DNA of 51,442 nucleotides, taken from NCBI GenBank assembly GCA_910588635.1, contig CAJUPW010000018.1, positions 1 through 51,442 of the forward strand, in the 5' to 3' direction. The notes beneath the pieces were generated by a model, which was not told where the DNA came from, made no database searches, and saw only the letters and a list, made by a program, of their open reading frames with translations. A program made the position numbers and the translations under genes. The DNA comes from an uncultured Oscillospiraceae bacterium (GTDB taxonomy: Bacteria > Bacillota > Clostridia > Oscillospirales > Oscillospiraceae). Below are positions 7,464 to 15,211 of this stretch, piece after piece; the first letter of the stretch is position 1, and the number at the start of each line of letters is the position of its first letter.

Positions 7464-8477
7464 ATGACAACGAAAAAGATCGGGGCCCAGACGGCGGCTC
7501 TGGCCAATCCGCCCTCTTTGGCCGGCTGGGCCAACGTGGCGGGCAAAAAGGAGGGCGAGGGGCCTCTGGCCGACACCTTCGACTATATCGACGGGGACGA
7601 CACCTTTGGGGAGGCCACCTGGGAAAAGTCGGAGAGCGCCATGCAGAAGCAGGCTCTGGGGCTGGCTCTGAACAAGGCGGGGCAGGCGGCCGCCAATCTG
7701 GACTGGCTCTTCGCCGGCGACCTGCTCAACCAGTGCATCAGCTCCTCCTTCGCCGCCCGGGGCCAGACTACCCCCTTCTTCGGCCTGTACGGGGCCTGCT
7801 CCACCATGGGAGAGGGGCTGGCTTTAGCCGCCATGACTTTGGACGGGGGCTTTGGGGAGTGGGCGGCGGTGACGGCCTCCTCCCATTTCTGCTCGGCGGA
7901 GCGGCAGTACCGCACCCCCCTGGAGTACGGCGGGCAGCGCACCCCCACCGCCCAGTGGACGGCCACCGCCGCCGGGGCGGCCATTTTGGCCCGGGAGGGC
8001 CCGGGCCCCTATGTCACCCACGTCACTGTGGGCAGAATCGTGGACAAGGGGATTACCGACACCAACAACATGGGGGCGGCCATGGCCCCGGCGGCCCACG
8101 CCACCCTCACCGCCCACTTTCAGGACACGGGCCGCTCCCCTTCCAGCTACGACATGATCTTTACCGGCGATCTGGGCGTCTTGGGCAGCGAGCTGCTCAT
8201 GGAGCTGCTGAAAAAAGACGGCATCCAGATGAACAACCATGCCGACTGCGGGTCCATGCTCTTCAACGTCAAGAACCAGGATGTCCACTGCGGCGGCTCT
8301 GGCTGCGGGTGCTGCGCCTCTGTGCTCACCGGGCACATCCTCAACAATATGAAGGCGGGCAAGTGGAAAAACATCCTCTTCTGCCCCACCGGGGCCCTTC
8401 ACTCCCCCACCTCTGCCTTCCAGGGGGAGAGTATCCCCGGCATCTGCCACGCGATTGCCATCTCGACCACGAAATAA
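7464..8477 (+). CDS. spoVAD: Stage V sporulation protein AD
   Basis: A 337-residue SpoVAD, the inner-membrane-associated spore protein that binds dipicolinic acid (DPA) for uptake into the forespore. It has a thiolase-like fold; recognisable blocks are KKIGAQTAALANPPS at the N-terminus, GLYGACSTMGEGLALAA near 120, QRTPTAQWTATAAGA, MGAAMAPAA, and the Cys-rich GGSGCGCCASVL near 280. ATG 7464 is preferred over 7449 because MTTKKIGxQT is the usual N-terminus. It is followed 9 bp later by spoVAE. SpoVAC, which normally precedes SpoVAD, is absent; the upstream gene is divergent ybeY. Confidence 0.95.
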   Translation: MTTKKIGAQTAALANPPSLAGWANVAGKKEGEGPLADTFDYIDGDDTFGEATWEKSESAMQKQALGLALNKAGQAAANLDWLFAGDLLNQCISSSFAARGQTTPFFGLYGACSTMGEGLALAAMTLDGGFGEWAAVTASSHFCSAERQYRTPLEYGGQRTPTAQWTATAAGAAILAREGPGPYVTHVTVGRIVDKGITDTNNMGAAMAPAAHATLTAHFQDTGRSPSSYDMIFTGDLGVLGSELLMELLKKDGIQMNNHADCGSMLFNVKNQDVHCGGSGCGCCASVLTGHILNNMKAGKWKNILFCPTGALHSPTSAFQGESIPGICHAIAISTTK

Positions 8478-8486
8478 GGTGATTTT

Positions 8487-8843
8487 ATGGAATATCTAAA
8501 GGCGTTTCTATGCGGCGGCGTCCTTTGCGTCATCGGACAGGTCCTCATTGACAAGACTCCCCTCACTCCCGCCAAGATTCTGGTGTCCTATGTCACCGCC
8601 GGGGTAATCCTCAGCGGCGTGGGGGTATACCAGTACCTGGCGGACTGGGGCGGCGCGGGGGCGACGGTGCCCCTCACCGGCTTCGGCCACCTGCTGGCCA
8701 AGGGGGTTAAAAAGGCGGTAGCGGAGGACGGACTCTTAGGCGCCCTTACCGGCGGCTCCACCGCCGCCGCCGGAGGAATCACTGCGGCCATTTTCTTCGG
8801 CTTCCTGGTGGCCCTCATCTGCAAGCCCAAGTCCAAAGCATGA
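8487..8843 (+). CDS. spoVAE: Stage V sporulation protein AE
   Basis: A 118-residue integral membrane protein with three or four hydrophobic helices. CGGVLCVIGQVLIDKT at the N-terminus, GVYQYLADWGGAGATVPLTG in the middle and the Gly/Ala-rich GGSTAAAGGITAAIFFGFL near the end are hallmarks of SpoVAE (the AEB form). It is part of the DPA channel complex used during sporulation and germination. Forms a two-gene unit with spoVAD, ended by a strong terminator. Confidence 0.95.
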   Translation: MEYLKAFLCGGVLCVIGQVLIDKTPLTPAKILVSYVTAGVILSGVGVYQYLADWGGAGATVPLTGFGHLLAKGVKKAVAEDGLLGALTGGSTAAAGGITAAIFFGFLVALICKPKSKA

Positions 8844-8847
8844 AAAG

Positions 8848-8886
8848 GGCCTGACTCCCAGACTGCGGGGGTCAGGCCTCTTTTTT
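8848..8886 (+). terminator. Terminator after spoVAE
   Basis: GGCCTGAC (8848-8855) pairs with GTCAGGCC (8871-8878), then TCTTTTTT. The convergent GH25 gene ends at 8890, just beyond it. Confidence 0.85.
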
Positions 8887-8889
8887 CGC

Positions 8890-9906
8890 TCATCTCAGGT
8901 CCAGGTTCAGGTCCACATCTCCCTCAATCCCGGCCACCCGGCCGGTGTGGGTGTACTGCCACAGGTCGAAGTGGTAGTAGAAGTCCGGTTTTGTGTCGTA
9001 CTCCGCCAGCCACAGCTCGTAGTCGGTCAGCTCCCGCAGGTCATAGCGCAGATAGCCCAGGCTCTGGTTGAAGTAGACCGCCGGGGTATAGCCCGCCCCC
9101 TCAATCTTCGCGCAGAAAGCGTTGGCGCACCGGGTAAGCACGTCGTTGTCCAGGCCGTCGGTGCGGGCGTTGTTTCCCGGGGCAATGGGCTCCCAGTCAA
9201 AGGCGATGGGGCCGGTGATCTCGCAGCCCTCTATGGCGTTGAGGATATAGGCCGCCTCGGCCTCGGCCTCCTCCGGGGTGACAGCCTGAGAAAAGAAATA
9301 GACCCCTACCTCCAGTCCGGCGTCCAGCGCCCCCCGGAGGTTGTTCTCGAAGGTCTGATCCAGAAACAGCCCGCCCTCGGTATATCCCCGGTAGCCCAGG
9401 CGGAGGATGGCAAAGTCGATGCCGTCGCCGGCCACCGCCTGCCAGTTAATCTCCTTCTGGTAGGTGGACACATCCACCCCCGTTCTGGCCCGCTTTCCGT
9501 CCTTCTCATAGGTGACCCGGCCCTTCTCGTCCAGGGAGAAGCCGTCCCGGTCATAGGGGTTGAGAGGCATCCCCTCCAGAGGGGTGAGCACCCGGTCTCC
9601 GAATTGGAATGTGACCGGCTCTTCCACCGCCGGCGGGGCGGGAGGCTCCTCCGGTTCCGGCTCGGATTTCGGCCTCAGCGCGAAGAAAAGGGCGGCAACG
9701 GCCAGGATCAGGGCCAAAACAGAAATTCCCAGGGTCAGTCTGCTCAGCCTGTCTCCCCCTTGCTGCCGCTCAGGCTGGCGCTGCCTGGTCCGGGGCGGCG
9801 GGGCCTGACGGCCGGGCTGTGGCGTCTCCTGGGGCGGCTGAGGCTCCGCCTCAATGACGGGCTGCTCCTCTTCCAGCGTGTCCCACTCTGGCGGATACAA
9901 ACTCAT
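8890..9906 (-). CDS. Membrane-anchored GH25 muramidase (lysozyme)
   Basis: A 338-residue type II membrane protein. Residues 1-52 are a Pro/Gln/Arg-rich cytoplasmic tail, about 56-76 a transmembrane helix (LTLGISVLALILAVAALFFAL), 77-95 a Pro/Glu linker, and from about 143 a glycoside hydrolase family 25 barrel. GVDVSTYQKEINW carries the first acidic residue and FDWEP the catalytic Asp/Glu pair; DLWQYT and GIEGDVDLNLD close the fold. Expected activity is hydrolysis of the MurNAc-GlcNAc bond in peptidoglycan outside the membrane. It is monocistronic, with its own promoter, and convergent with spoVAE. A role in spore engulfment or cortex remodelling is possible but not shown. Confidence 0.88.
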   Translation of the reverse strand: MSLYPPEWDTLEEEQPVIEAEPQPPQETPQPGRQAPPPRTRQRQPERQQGGDRLSRLTLGISVLALILAVAALFFALRPKSEPEPEEPPAPPAVEEPVTFQFGDRVLTPLEGMPLNPYDRDGFSLDEKGRVTYEKDGKRARTGVDVSTYQKEINWQAVAGDGIDFAILRLGYRGYTEGGLFLDQTFENNLRGALDAGLEVGVYFFSQAVTPEEAEAEAAYILNAIEGCEITGPIAFDWEPIAPGNNARTDGLDNDVLTRCANAFCAKIEGAGYTPAVYFNQSLGYLRYDLRELTDYELWLAEYDTKPDFYYHFDLWQYTHTGRVAGIEGDVDLNLDLR

Positions 9907-9936
9907 GACATCTCCCCCGTTTCGACGGTTTTTTCT

Positions 9937-9965
9937 ATTGTATCATATCGGCTCGGGAAAGGCAA
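9937..9965 (-). promoter_or_regulatory. Sigma-A-like promoter of the GH25 gene
   Basis: On the minus strand: TTGCCT (9960-9965), 17-bp spacer, TACAAT (9937-9942). The leader to ATG 9906 is about 25 bases and contains GGGGGAGA as ribosome site. Confidence 0.65.
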
Positions 9966-9970
9966 CAGTT

Positions 9971-9994
9971 AAGGGGCGGCAAAAGCCGCCCCTT
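9971..9994 (-). terminator. Hairpin after metH
   Basis: Perfect 10-bp stem AAGGGGCGGC / GCCGCCCCTT with an AAAA loop, 5 bp after the metH stop. The T-run is weak, so termination efficiency is uncertain. Confidence 0.55.
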
Positions 9995-9998
9995 CCGT

Positions 9999-12392
9999 TT
10001 ATCCGATGACCCGCCGGGCCACATCCACGCTCTCCTTGGCGTCCTTGGCATAGAAGTCGGCCCCAATCTTTTGGGCGTACCCGGCGGTGAGCACCGCGCC
10101 GCCCACCACCACCTTGCAGGGGACGTGCTCCTCCCGCAGCAGGCGGATGGTCTGCTCCATGCTGCCCAGAGTGGTGGTCATCAGGGCGGACAGCCCCACC
10201 AGGGGGGCCGCGTGTTTTTTTGCCGCCTCCGCCACGGCAGCGGGCTCCACGTCCTTGCCCAGGTCGATCACCGGATAGCCGTAGTTCTCCAACAGTACCT
10301 TGACGATGTTCTTACCGATGTCGTGAATGTCCCCCTTGACGGTAGCCAGCACAATGGGGGCCTTAGGGGCGCTGTCCGCACCAGGCTGGGCGGACAGCAC
10401 CTCCCGGATAACCTCAAAGGCTGCCTGGGCGGCTCCGGCGGCCTGGATGAGCTGGGGCAGAAACACCCGCCCCGCTTCAAAGCCGGCCCCCACCTTGTCC
10501 AGCGCGGGGATGAGCACGCCGTCCACCACCTCCATGCTGTCCATGGTCTCCAGCAGCTTTCTGGTTGCGGCGGGGGCCTCCCCCTTCAGGCCGGCGACGA
10601 CGATCTGCTCCAGCGTCCGCTCCCCGGCGGGGGCGGCGGATTGAGTCTGGCCCGCTCCCGCGGTGATGGAGGTGGACACCGCCGCGTCCGCGTAGGCGGA
10701 GATATAGTCCCGGGCGTCGGCGTCTATGTTTGTCAGCAGGTGGTAGCACCGCACCGCCGCCATCATGGGTTCCAGGTTGGGGTTGATGATGGGCAGGTCC
10801 AGGCCGCGGGTCATGGCCATCATCAGGAAATTCTGGTTCACCAGGGACCGGGCGGGCAGGCCGAAGGAGATGTTGGACACCCCCAGCACCGTCTTGAGGC
10901 CCAGCTCCTTTTTCACCCGGGACAGGGCCTCCAGTGTCTGGGAGGCCGCCGCCTGCTCCGCCGACACGGTAAGGGTGAGACAGTCGATGTACACGTCCTC
11001 CCTCCGAATTCCGTAGTTCAGCGCCCGGTTCAGGATGCGCCGGGCGATATCCAGCCGGTCCAGGGCGGTCTTGGGGATGCCGTTCTTGTCCAGGGTCAGT
11101 CCCACCACCGCCGCGCCGTACTTTTTCACCAGAGGCAGAATGGCGTCCAGCGTCTCCTCGTCCCCGTTCACCGAATTGACGATGGCTTTGCCGCAGCAGA
11201 CCCGCAGCGCCTTCTCCAGCACCTCGGGCCGGGTAGAGTCCAGCTGGAGGGGGGCGTCTGTCACCCCCTGGAGGGCCTTGACCACCTTGACCATCATGGC
11301 GGCTTCGTCAATCTCAGGCAGGCCCACGTTCACGTCCAGAATGTCCGCCCCGGCCTGGGTCTGCTCCAGGGCCTGGGAGAGCATGAAGTCCACGTCGTCC
11401 CGGAGAAGGGCCTCCTTCATCCGCTTCTTGCCGGTGGGGTTGATGCGCTCGCCGATCACCCGCACCCGGTCGATGGGCACCACCCGGGTGGGACTGCATA
11501 CCGCTGCGGGGACATGCCGGGGCACGCCCTTGATTGTCCTCCCCTCCAGGGCCGTACACATTTTGGCGATGTACTCCGGGGTGGTGCCGCAGCAGCCGCC
11601 GTAGCACTTCACCCCCAGCTCGGTGAGCTGAGCCATCGCCTCGGCGAACTGATCCGCCGTGATGTCGTAGCCCGCCCCGCCCGGGTCGGGCAGGCCGGCG
11701 TTGGGCTTTACCGAGATGGGCAAGGTGGTCCACTTTGTCAGCTCCCGCACCAGCCCGGGCATCTCCCGGGGACCCAGGGAGCAGTTGATTCCAATCACGT
11801 CCGCCCCCATGCCCTCCAGGGTAAGGGCGGCGCAGGCAGGGGAATGGCCCAGGAAGGTGCGTCCCCGCTCCTCATAGGTGAGGGAGACGATCACCGGCAG
11901 GGCGCTGTTCTCCTTCACCGCCAGCAGGGCGGCCCGGCACTCCTGGAGATCGGTCATGGTCTCAATCTTCACCAAGTCCACCCCAGCCTTCACCCCGCAG
12001 CGCACCTGCTGGGCGAAAATATCCACCGCAGTCTCAAAATCCAGCGTCCCAGTGGGCTCCAGCAGCTGCCCGATGGGGCCCAGGTCCAGGGCCACCAGGG
12101 CTTTCCCGGCGGCGGCCTCCCGGGCAATGGCGACGGAGGGCGGGATGACCTCCTCCACCGTCTTTCCAGTGCGTTTCAGCTTCTCCCGGTTGGCCCCGAA
12201 GGTGCTGGCGCAGAGAATCTGCGTCCCCGCCTCCACGTAGGCGCGGTGAATCTCCAGCAGCCAGTCCGGATGGTCCAGGGCGGCCAGCTCGGGGTGCTCC
12301 CCCAGCTTAAGTCCCTTGGCCTGGAGCATGGTGCCCATGCCGCCGTCTAAAATTACGGGGCCGGGGGCTTTTAACAGTTCACGAAATTCCAC
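9999..12392 (-). CDS. metH: Cobalamin-dependent methionine synthase, short form without reactivation domain
   Basis: A 797-residue MetH with three modules in order. The first is a homocysteine S-methyltransferase (LDGGMGTMLQAKG at the start; zinc Cys in GINCSLG and GGCCGT near 200 and 270). The second is a pterin-binding methyltetrahydrofolate domain (RVIGERINPTGKK near 312, through about 570). The third is a B12-binding cap plus Rossmann domain with GDIHDIGKN near 690 supplying the cobalt-ligating His. Full-length enzymes run to about 1200 residues with a C-terminal AdoMet reactivation domain, which is missing here; a separate gene upstream supplies it. GTG 12392 is chosen because EFRELL begins the usual N-terminus and AAAGGCGGG precedes it. 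Confidence 0.93.
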   Translation of the reverse strand: MEFRELLKAPGPVILDGGMGTMLQAKGLKLGEHPELAALDHPDWLLEIHRAYVEAGTQILCASTFGANREKLKRTGKTVEEVIPPSVAIAREAAAGKALVALDLGPIGQLLEPTGTLDFETAVDIFAQQVRCGVKAGVDLVKIETMTDLQECRAALLAVKENSALPVIVSLTYEERGRTFLGHSPACAALTLEGMGADVIGINCSLGPREMPGLVRELTKWTTLPISVKPNAGLPDPGGAGYDITADQFAEAMAQLTELGVKCYGGCCGTTPEYIAKMCTALEGRTIKGVPRHVPAAVCSPTRVVPIDRVRVIGERINPTGKKRMKEALLRDDVDFMLSQALEQTQAGADILDVNVGLPEIDEAAMMVKVVKALQGVTDAPLQLDSTRPEVLEKALRVCCGKAIVNSVNGDEETLDAILPLVKKYGAAVVGLTLDKNGIPKTALDRLDIARRILNRALNYGIRREDVYIDCLTLTVSAEQAAASQTLEALSRVKKELGLKTVLGVSNISFGLPARSLVNQNFLMMAMTRGLDLPIINPNLEPMMAAVRCYHLLTNIDADARDYISAYADAAVSTSITAGAGQTQSAAPAGERTLEQIVVAGLKGEAPAATRKLLETMDSMEVVDGVLIPALDKVGAGFEAGRVFLPQLIQAAGAAQAAFEVIREVLSAQPGADSAPKAPIVLATVKGDIHDIGKNIVKVLLENYGYPVIDLGKDVEPAAVAEAAKKHAAPLVGLSALMTTTLGSMEQTIRLLREEHVPCKVVVGGAVLTAGYAQKIGADFYAKDAKESVDVARRVIG

Positions 12393-13053
12393 AGTGTCCG
12401 CCCGCCTTTCGGTATTGACAGCTCCCCTGGGCGGGACAGCCCAGGCAGCTTCGTTTGGTTCGTTCGATCTCCCCATCGGCCGCCCCCAGAATGGCGGTCA
12501 CCGACTTTCGGGGGGTGAGGAGATGGGTCTGCGTGGCGCACAGTCCCGCCCTCCGGGGAGCGTCCAGCAGCTCCAGAAGGGGTCCCTGAACCTCCAGGGG
12601 CAGATCGCCGTAGCCGGGGCTGTAGCGGAATGGAAAAGAGCAGCCGGGAAATTTCTCTTGCAGCTCTGTCTCGATCCGGTCGCAGACCGCCTCCACCGCG
12701 GCGGAGGCGCAGCAGTCCAGAGTGAACGCTCTGGCCATGTCCTGCCGCTCGGCCCGGCGGATGAGGGCGTCCACCTCCGCCCCAAGGGTGGCGCAGAACA
12801 CAGCCGCCCGGCCGCAGCCGGCCAGGTGACTTTTCAGGTCCTGTCCGGGCAGCAGCAGCCCGCCCTCCAGACGGATGCCGCCCGCCTCAAAGGCAATCTC
12901 CACCGCCCGCCAGCTCCACCGGGGACGGACGGCCCCCAGCAGCTCCCCGGCGCAGTCCTCTACCTGCTCCCGCAGAGCCCCGTGCGCCCTGTCCGGGGGA
13001 CAGCCCATGTACCGCAGGACCTCGTCAGTGTTCAGTTGGGTGACGGCAATCAC
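12379..13053 (-). CDS. Stand-alone methionine-synthase reactivation (AdoMet-binding) protein
   Basis: A 224-residue protein related to the C-terminal activation domain of MetH. RYSPGYGDLPLEVQ near residue 150 matches the R-x-S-x-G-Y motif that binds AdoMet in that domain, and LLTPRKSVTAILG follows as in MetH. It should reductively remethylate cob(II)alamin in the truncated MetH encoded next. The C-terminus has a CLGCPAQGSC cluster of uncertain use. GTG 13053 overlaps the asnA stop (GTGA) and the gene overlaps metH by 14 bp, so stoichiometric translation is likely. Comparable split systems are known in anaerobes such as Thermotoga. Confidence 0.85.
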   Translation of the reverse strand: MIAVTQLNTDEVLRYMGCPPDRAHGALREQVEDCAGELLGAVRPRWSWRAVEIAFEAGGIRLEGGLLLPGQDLKSHLAGCGRAAVFCATLGAEVDALIRRAERQDMARAFTLDCCASAAVEAVCDRIETELQEKFPGCSFPFRYSPGYGDLPLEVQGPLLELLDAPRRAGLCATQTHLLTPRKSVTAILGAADGEIERTKRSCLGCPAQGSCQYRKAGGHCGIS

Positions 13054-14063
13054 AGCAAGGTGATCCCAGCCGCCTCGGCGGCGGCAATGTTGTCCTCGTC
13101 CCACAGGGAGGACTGGACCTCACCGATATGGGCCTTGCCCAGCAGCAGCATGGACACCCGGCTCTGGCCGATGCCGCCGCCCATGGTCAGGGGCAGCTCA
13201 CCGTTTAAGAGCATCCTGTGGAAGGGCAGCGCCCGGCGCTCCTCGCAGCCGGCCAGCTTGAGCTGGCGCTCCAGGCTCTCCTCATCCACCCGGATACCCA
13301 TGGAGGACAGCTCGAAGGACCGCCGGCCCACGCTGTCCCACACCAGCAGGTCGCCGTTCATGTCCCAGTCATCGTAGTCGGGGGCGCGGCCGTCGTGGGG
13401 CTTGCCCGACTTCAATTTCCCGCCGATGCCCATCAGGAAGGTGGTGGGGTGGTCCTTCACATAGGCGTCCTCCCGCTCCTTGGGGGTCAGGCCGGGGAAC
13501 AGGTCCTCCAGCTCCTGGGCGGTGACAAAGGCCACGTCGGTGGAAACCTGGGGCAGCACGTTCAGCTGAGGGAACACCGTGCGCAGGAAGGATTGGGTCT
13601 CAAAGAGGGCGCCCACAATGGAAGAGACCGTCTTTTTCAAGAAGTCAACATTCCGCTCTTCCCGGGTGATGATTTTCTCCCAGTCCCACTGATCCACATA
13701 GGCGGAGTGGAGGGAATCCAGATCCTCGTCCCGGCGGATGGCGTTCATGTTGGTGTACAGTCCCTCCCCCGCATGGAACTGGTAGCGTTTCAGAGCGAAC
13801 CGCTTCCACTTGGCCAGGGAATGGACTACGGCGGCGTCACTCTCTACGCCGTTGATATCAAAGGCCACCGCCCGCTCCACGCCGTTCAGGTCGTCGTTCA
13901 GGCCAGAGGACACCGCCACAAACAGGGGGGCGGACACCCGGTGCAGGCGCAGAGCCCCGGCCAGCTTGTCGGCAAAGAGCCGGTTGCCCAGGTCGATGGC
14001 CCGCTGAGTCTCATAGATGGACAGCAAGGGCTTATACCCCTGGGGCAGTCTCATGTCTTTCAT
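13050..14063 (-). CDS. asnA: Aspartate-ammonia ligase (AMP-forming asparagine synthetase A)
   Basis: A 337-residue AsnA, making asparagine from aspartate, ammonia and ATP; a class II aminoacyl-tRNA-synthetase-like fold. Characteristic blocks: GYKPLLSIYETQRAI at the N-terminus, RVSAPLFVAVSSGLNDDLNGVERAV near 42-66, LAKWKRFALKRYQF near 84, NMNAIRRDE near 104, and the C-terminal GGGIGQSRVSMLLLGKAHIGEVQ. Length is normal (about 330). It has its own promoter and leads a translationally coupled trio with the MetH activator and metH, a link between aspartate-family amino-acid genes that also fits the nearby asd-dapA-dapB. Confidence 0.96.
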   Translation of the reverse strand: MKDMRLPQGYKPLLSIYETQRAIDLGNRLFADKLAGALRLHRVSAPLFVAVSSGLNDDLNGVERAVAFDINGVESDAAVVHSLAKWKRFALKRYQFHAGEGLYTNMNAIRRDEDLDSLHSAYVDQWDWEKIITREERNVDFLKKTVSSIVGALFETQSFLRTVFPQLNVLPQVSTDVAFVTAQELEDLFPGLTPKEREDAYVKDHPTTFLMGIGGKLKSGKPHDGRAPDYDDWDMNGDLLVWDSVGRRSFELSSMGIRVDEESLERQLKLAGCEERRALPFHRMLLNGELPLTMGGGIGQSRVSMLLLGKAHIGEVQSSLWDEDNIAAAEAAGITLL

Positions 14064-14095
14064 GCTGAAAACTCCTTTTCTTCTCGGATTTTCTC

Positions 14096-14124
14096 ATTAT
14101 ACTCGCCGCAGACGGGAAATGCAA
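14096..14124 (-). promoter_or_regulatory. Promoter of asnA-activator-metH
   Basis: On the minus strand: TTGCAT (14119-14124), 17-bp spacer, consensus TATAAT (14096-14101), about 26 bases before the leader AAAGGAG and ATG 14063. The -35 is weak, the -10 perfect. Confidence 0.6.
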
Positions 14125-14134
14125 TCACAAATAT

Positions 14135-14153
14135 CCCCCGGCTTTGCCGGGGG
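14135..14153 (-). terminator. Hairpin after queA
   Basis: CCCCCGGC (14135-14142) pairs with GCCGGGGG (14146-14153), 9 bp downstream of the queA stop; the sequence after it on the minus strand is ATATTTG. It probably separates queA from asnA. Confidence 0.5.
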
Positions 14154-14162
14154 ACGAAAAAA

Positions 14163-15197
14163 CTATTCCTCCATATCTCCGATGAACATGGCGTCCCCGA
14201 AGGAGAAAAACCGATACTTCTCCCGCACCGCCGCCTCATAGGCGGCCAGGACCCGCTCCCGGCCCGCCAGGGCGGACACCAGCATGATGAGGGTGGACTG
14301 GGGCAGGTGGAAATTGGTGATAAGGGCGTCCAGCACCTTGAATCTGTACCCCGGATAGATGAAGATATCGGTCCACCCGGAGCGCTCCGACAAAGTGCCG
14401 TCCTCCGCCGCGAAGCTCTCCACCGTACGGCAGGAGGTGGTGCCCACGCAGATGACCCGGCCCCCGTTTTGCTTGGTCTCGTTGATGATGCCGGCCGTCT
14501 CCCCGGAGATCATACAGAACTCCGAATGCATCTCGTGATCAGTGATGTCCTCCGCCTTGACCGGGCGAAAGGTTCCAAGTCCCACATGGAGTGTAACGCA
14601 ACATACCTTTACACCCATGCCGCGAATCCTGTCCAGCAGCTCGGTGGTAAAGTGGAGCCCGGCGGTGGGGGCGGCGGCGGAGCCCGCCACCCTGGAGTAG
14701 ACCGTTTGATACCGCTCCTGGTCCTCCAGCTCCGCCTTGATGTAGGGCGGCAAGGGCATCCTGCCCAGCTGCTCCAGAATTTCCAGAAAAATGCCCTGAT
14801 ATTGGAACCGGACCGCCCGCTTGCCGTCGTTCAGCTCTGCCTCCACTGTGGCGGTGAGCCGGCCGTCCCCAAAGATTACCCGAGCCCCCGGCTTCAGCTT
14901 CCGTCCCGGACGGACCAGACACTCCCACAGGTTGTCCCCCCTATCGACAAGCAGAAGTACTTCACAGGCCCCGCCGGTGGGGCGGCGTCCGATGAGCCGG
15001 GCGGGCAGCACACGGGAGTCGTTGAGCACCAGACAGTCTCCCGGGCGCAGGAACCGGGGCAGCTCATAGAAGCGGTGGTGGCCCACCGCTCCGGTGTTCT
15101 TGTCCAGAGTGAGCAGGCGGGAGGCGTCCCGCCGCTCCAAGGGCGTCTGGGCGATGAGCTCCTCCGGGAGATAAAAATCAAAATCAGAAGTTTTCAA
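14163..15197 (-). CDS. queA: S-adenosylmethionine:tRNA ribosyltransferase-isomerase
   Basis: A 344-residue QueA, which transfers the ribosyl part of AdoMet to preQ1 in tRNA to give epoxyqueuosine. The N-terminus KTSDFDFYLPEELIAQTPLERRDASRLL is diagnostic, followed by DSRVLPARLIGRR, AAPTAGLHFT near 215 and NFHLPQSTLIMLVSALAGRE near 305. The start is a TTG at 15197, with AAAGGATG nine bases upstream; no in-frame ATG fits the family N-terminus. It follows the SpoIID-like gene by 14 bp and is probably cotranscribed with it. Confidence 0.96.
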   Translation of the reverse strand: MKTSDFDFYLPEELIAQTPLERRDASRLLTLDKNTGAVGHHRFYELPRFLRPGDCLVLNDSRVLPARLIGRRPTGGACEVLLLVDRGDNLWECLVRPGRKLKPGARVIFGDGRLTATVEAELNDGKRAVRFQYQGIFLEILEQLGRMPLPPYIKAELEDQERYQTVYSRVAGSAAAPTAGLHFTTELLDRIRGMGVKVCCVTLHVGLGTFRPVKAEDITDHEMHSEFCMISGETAGIINETKQNGGRVICVGTTSCRTVESFAAEDGTLSERSGWTDIFIYPGYRFKVLDALITNFHLPQSTLIMLVSALAGRERVLAAYEAAVREKYRFFSFGDAMFIGDMEE

Positions 15198-15211
15198 GGG
15201 CGTACATCCTT

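Noticed and set aside
10071..12350. A 759-codon plus-strand open frame opposite metH
   Set aside because: Shadow of a GC-rich coding sequence in the antisense frame; protein is His/Gly/Gln-rich with no family pattern, and metH is certain.
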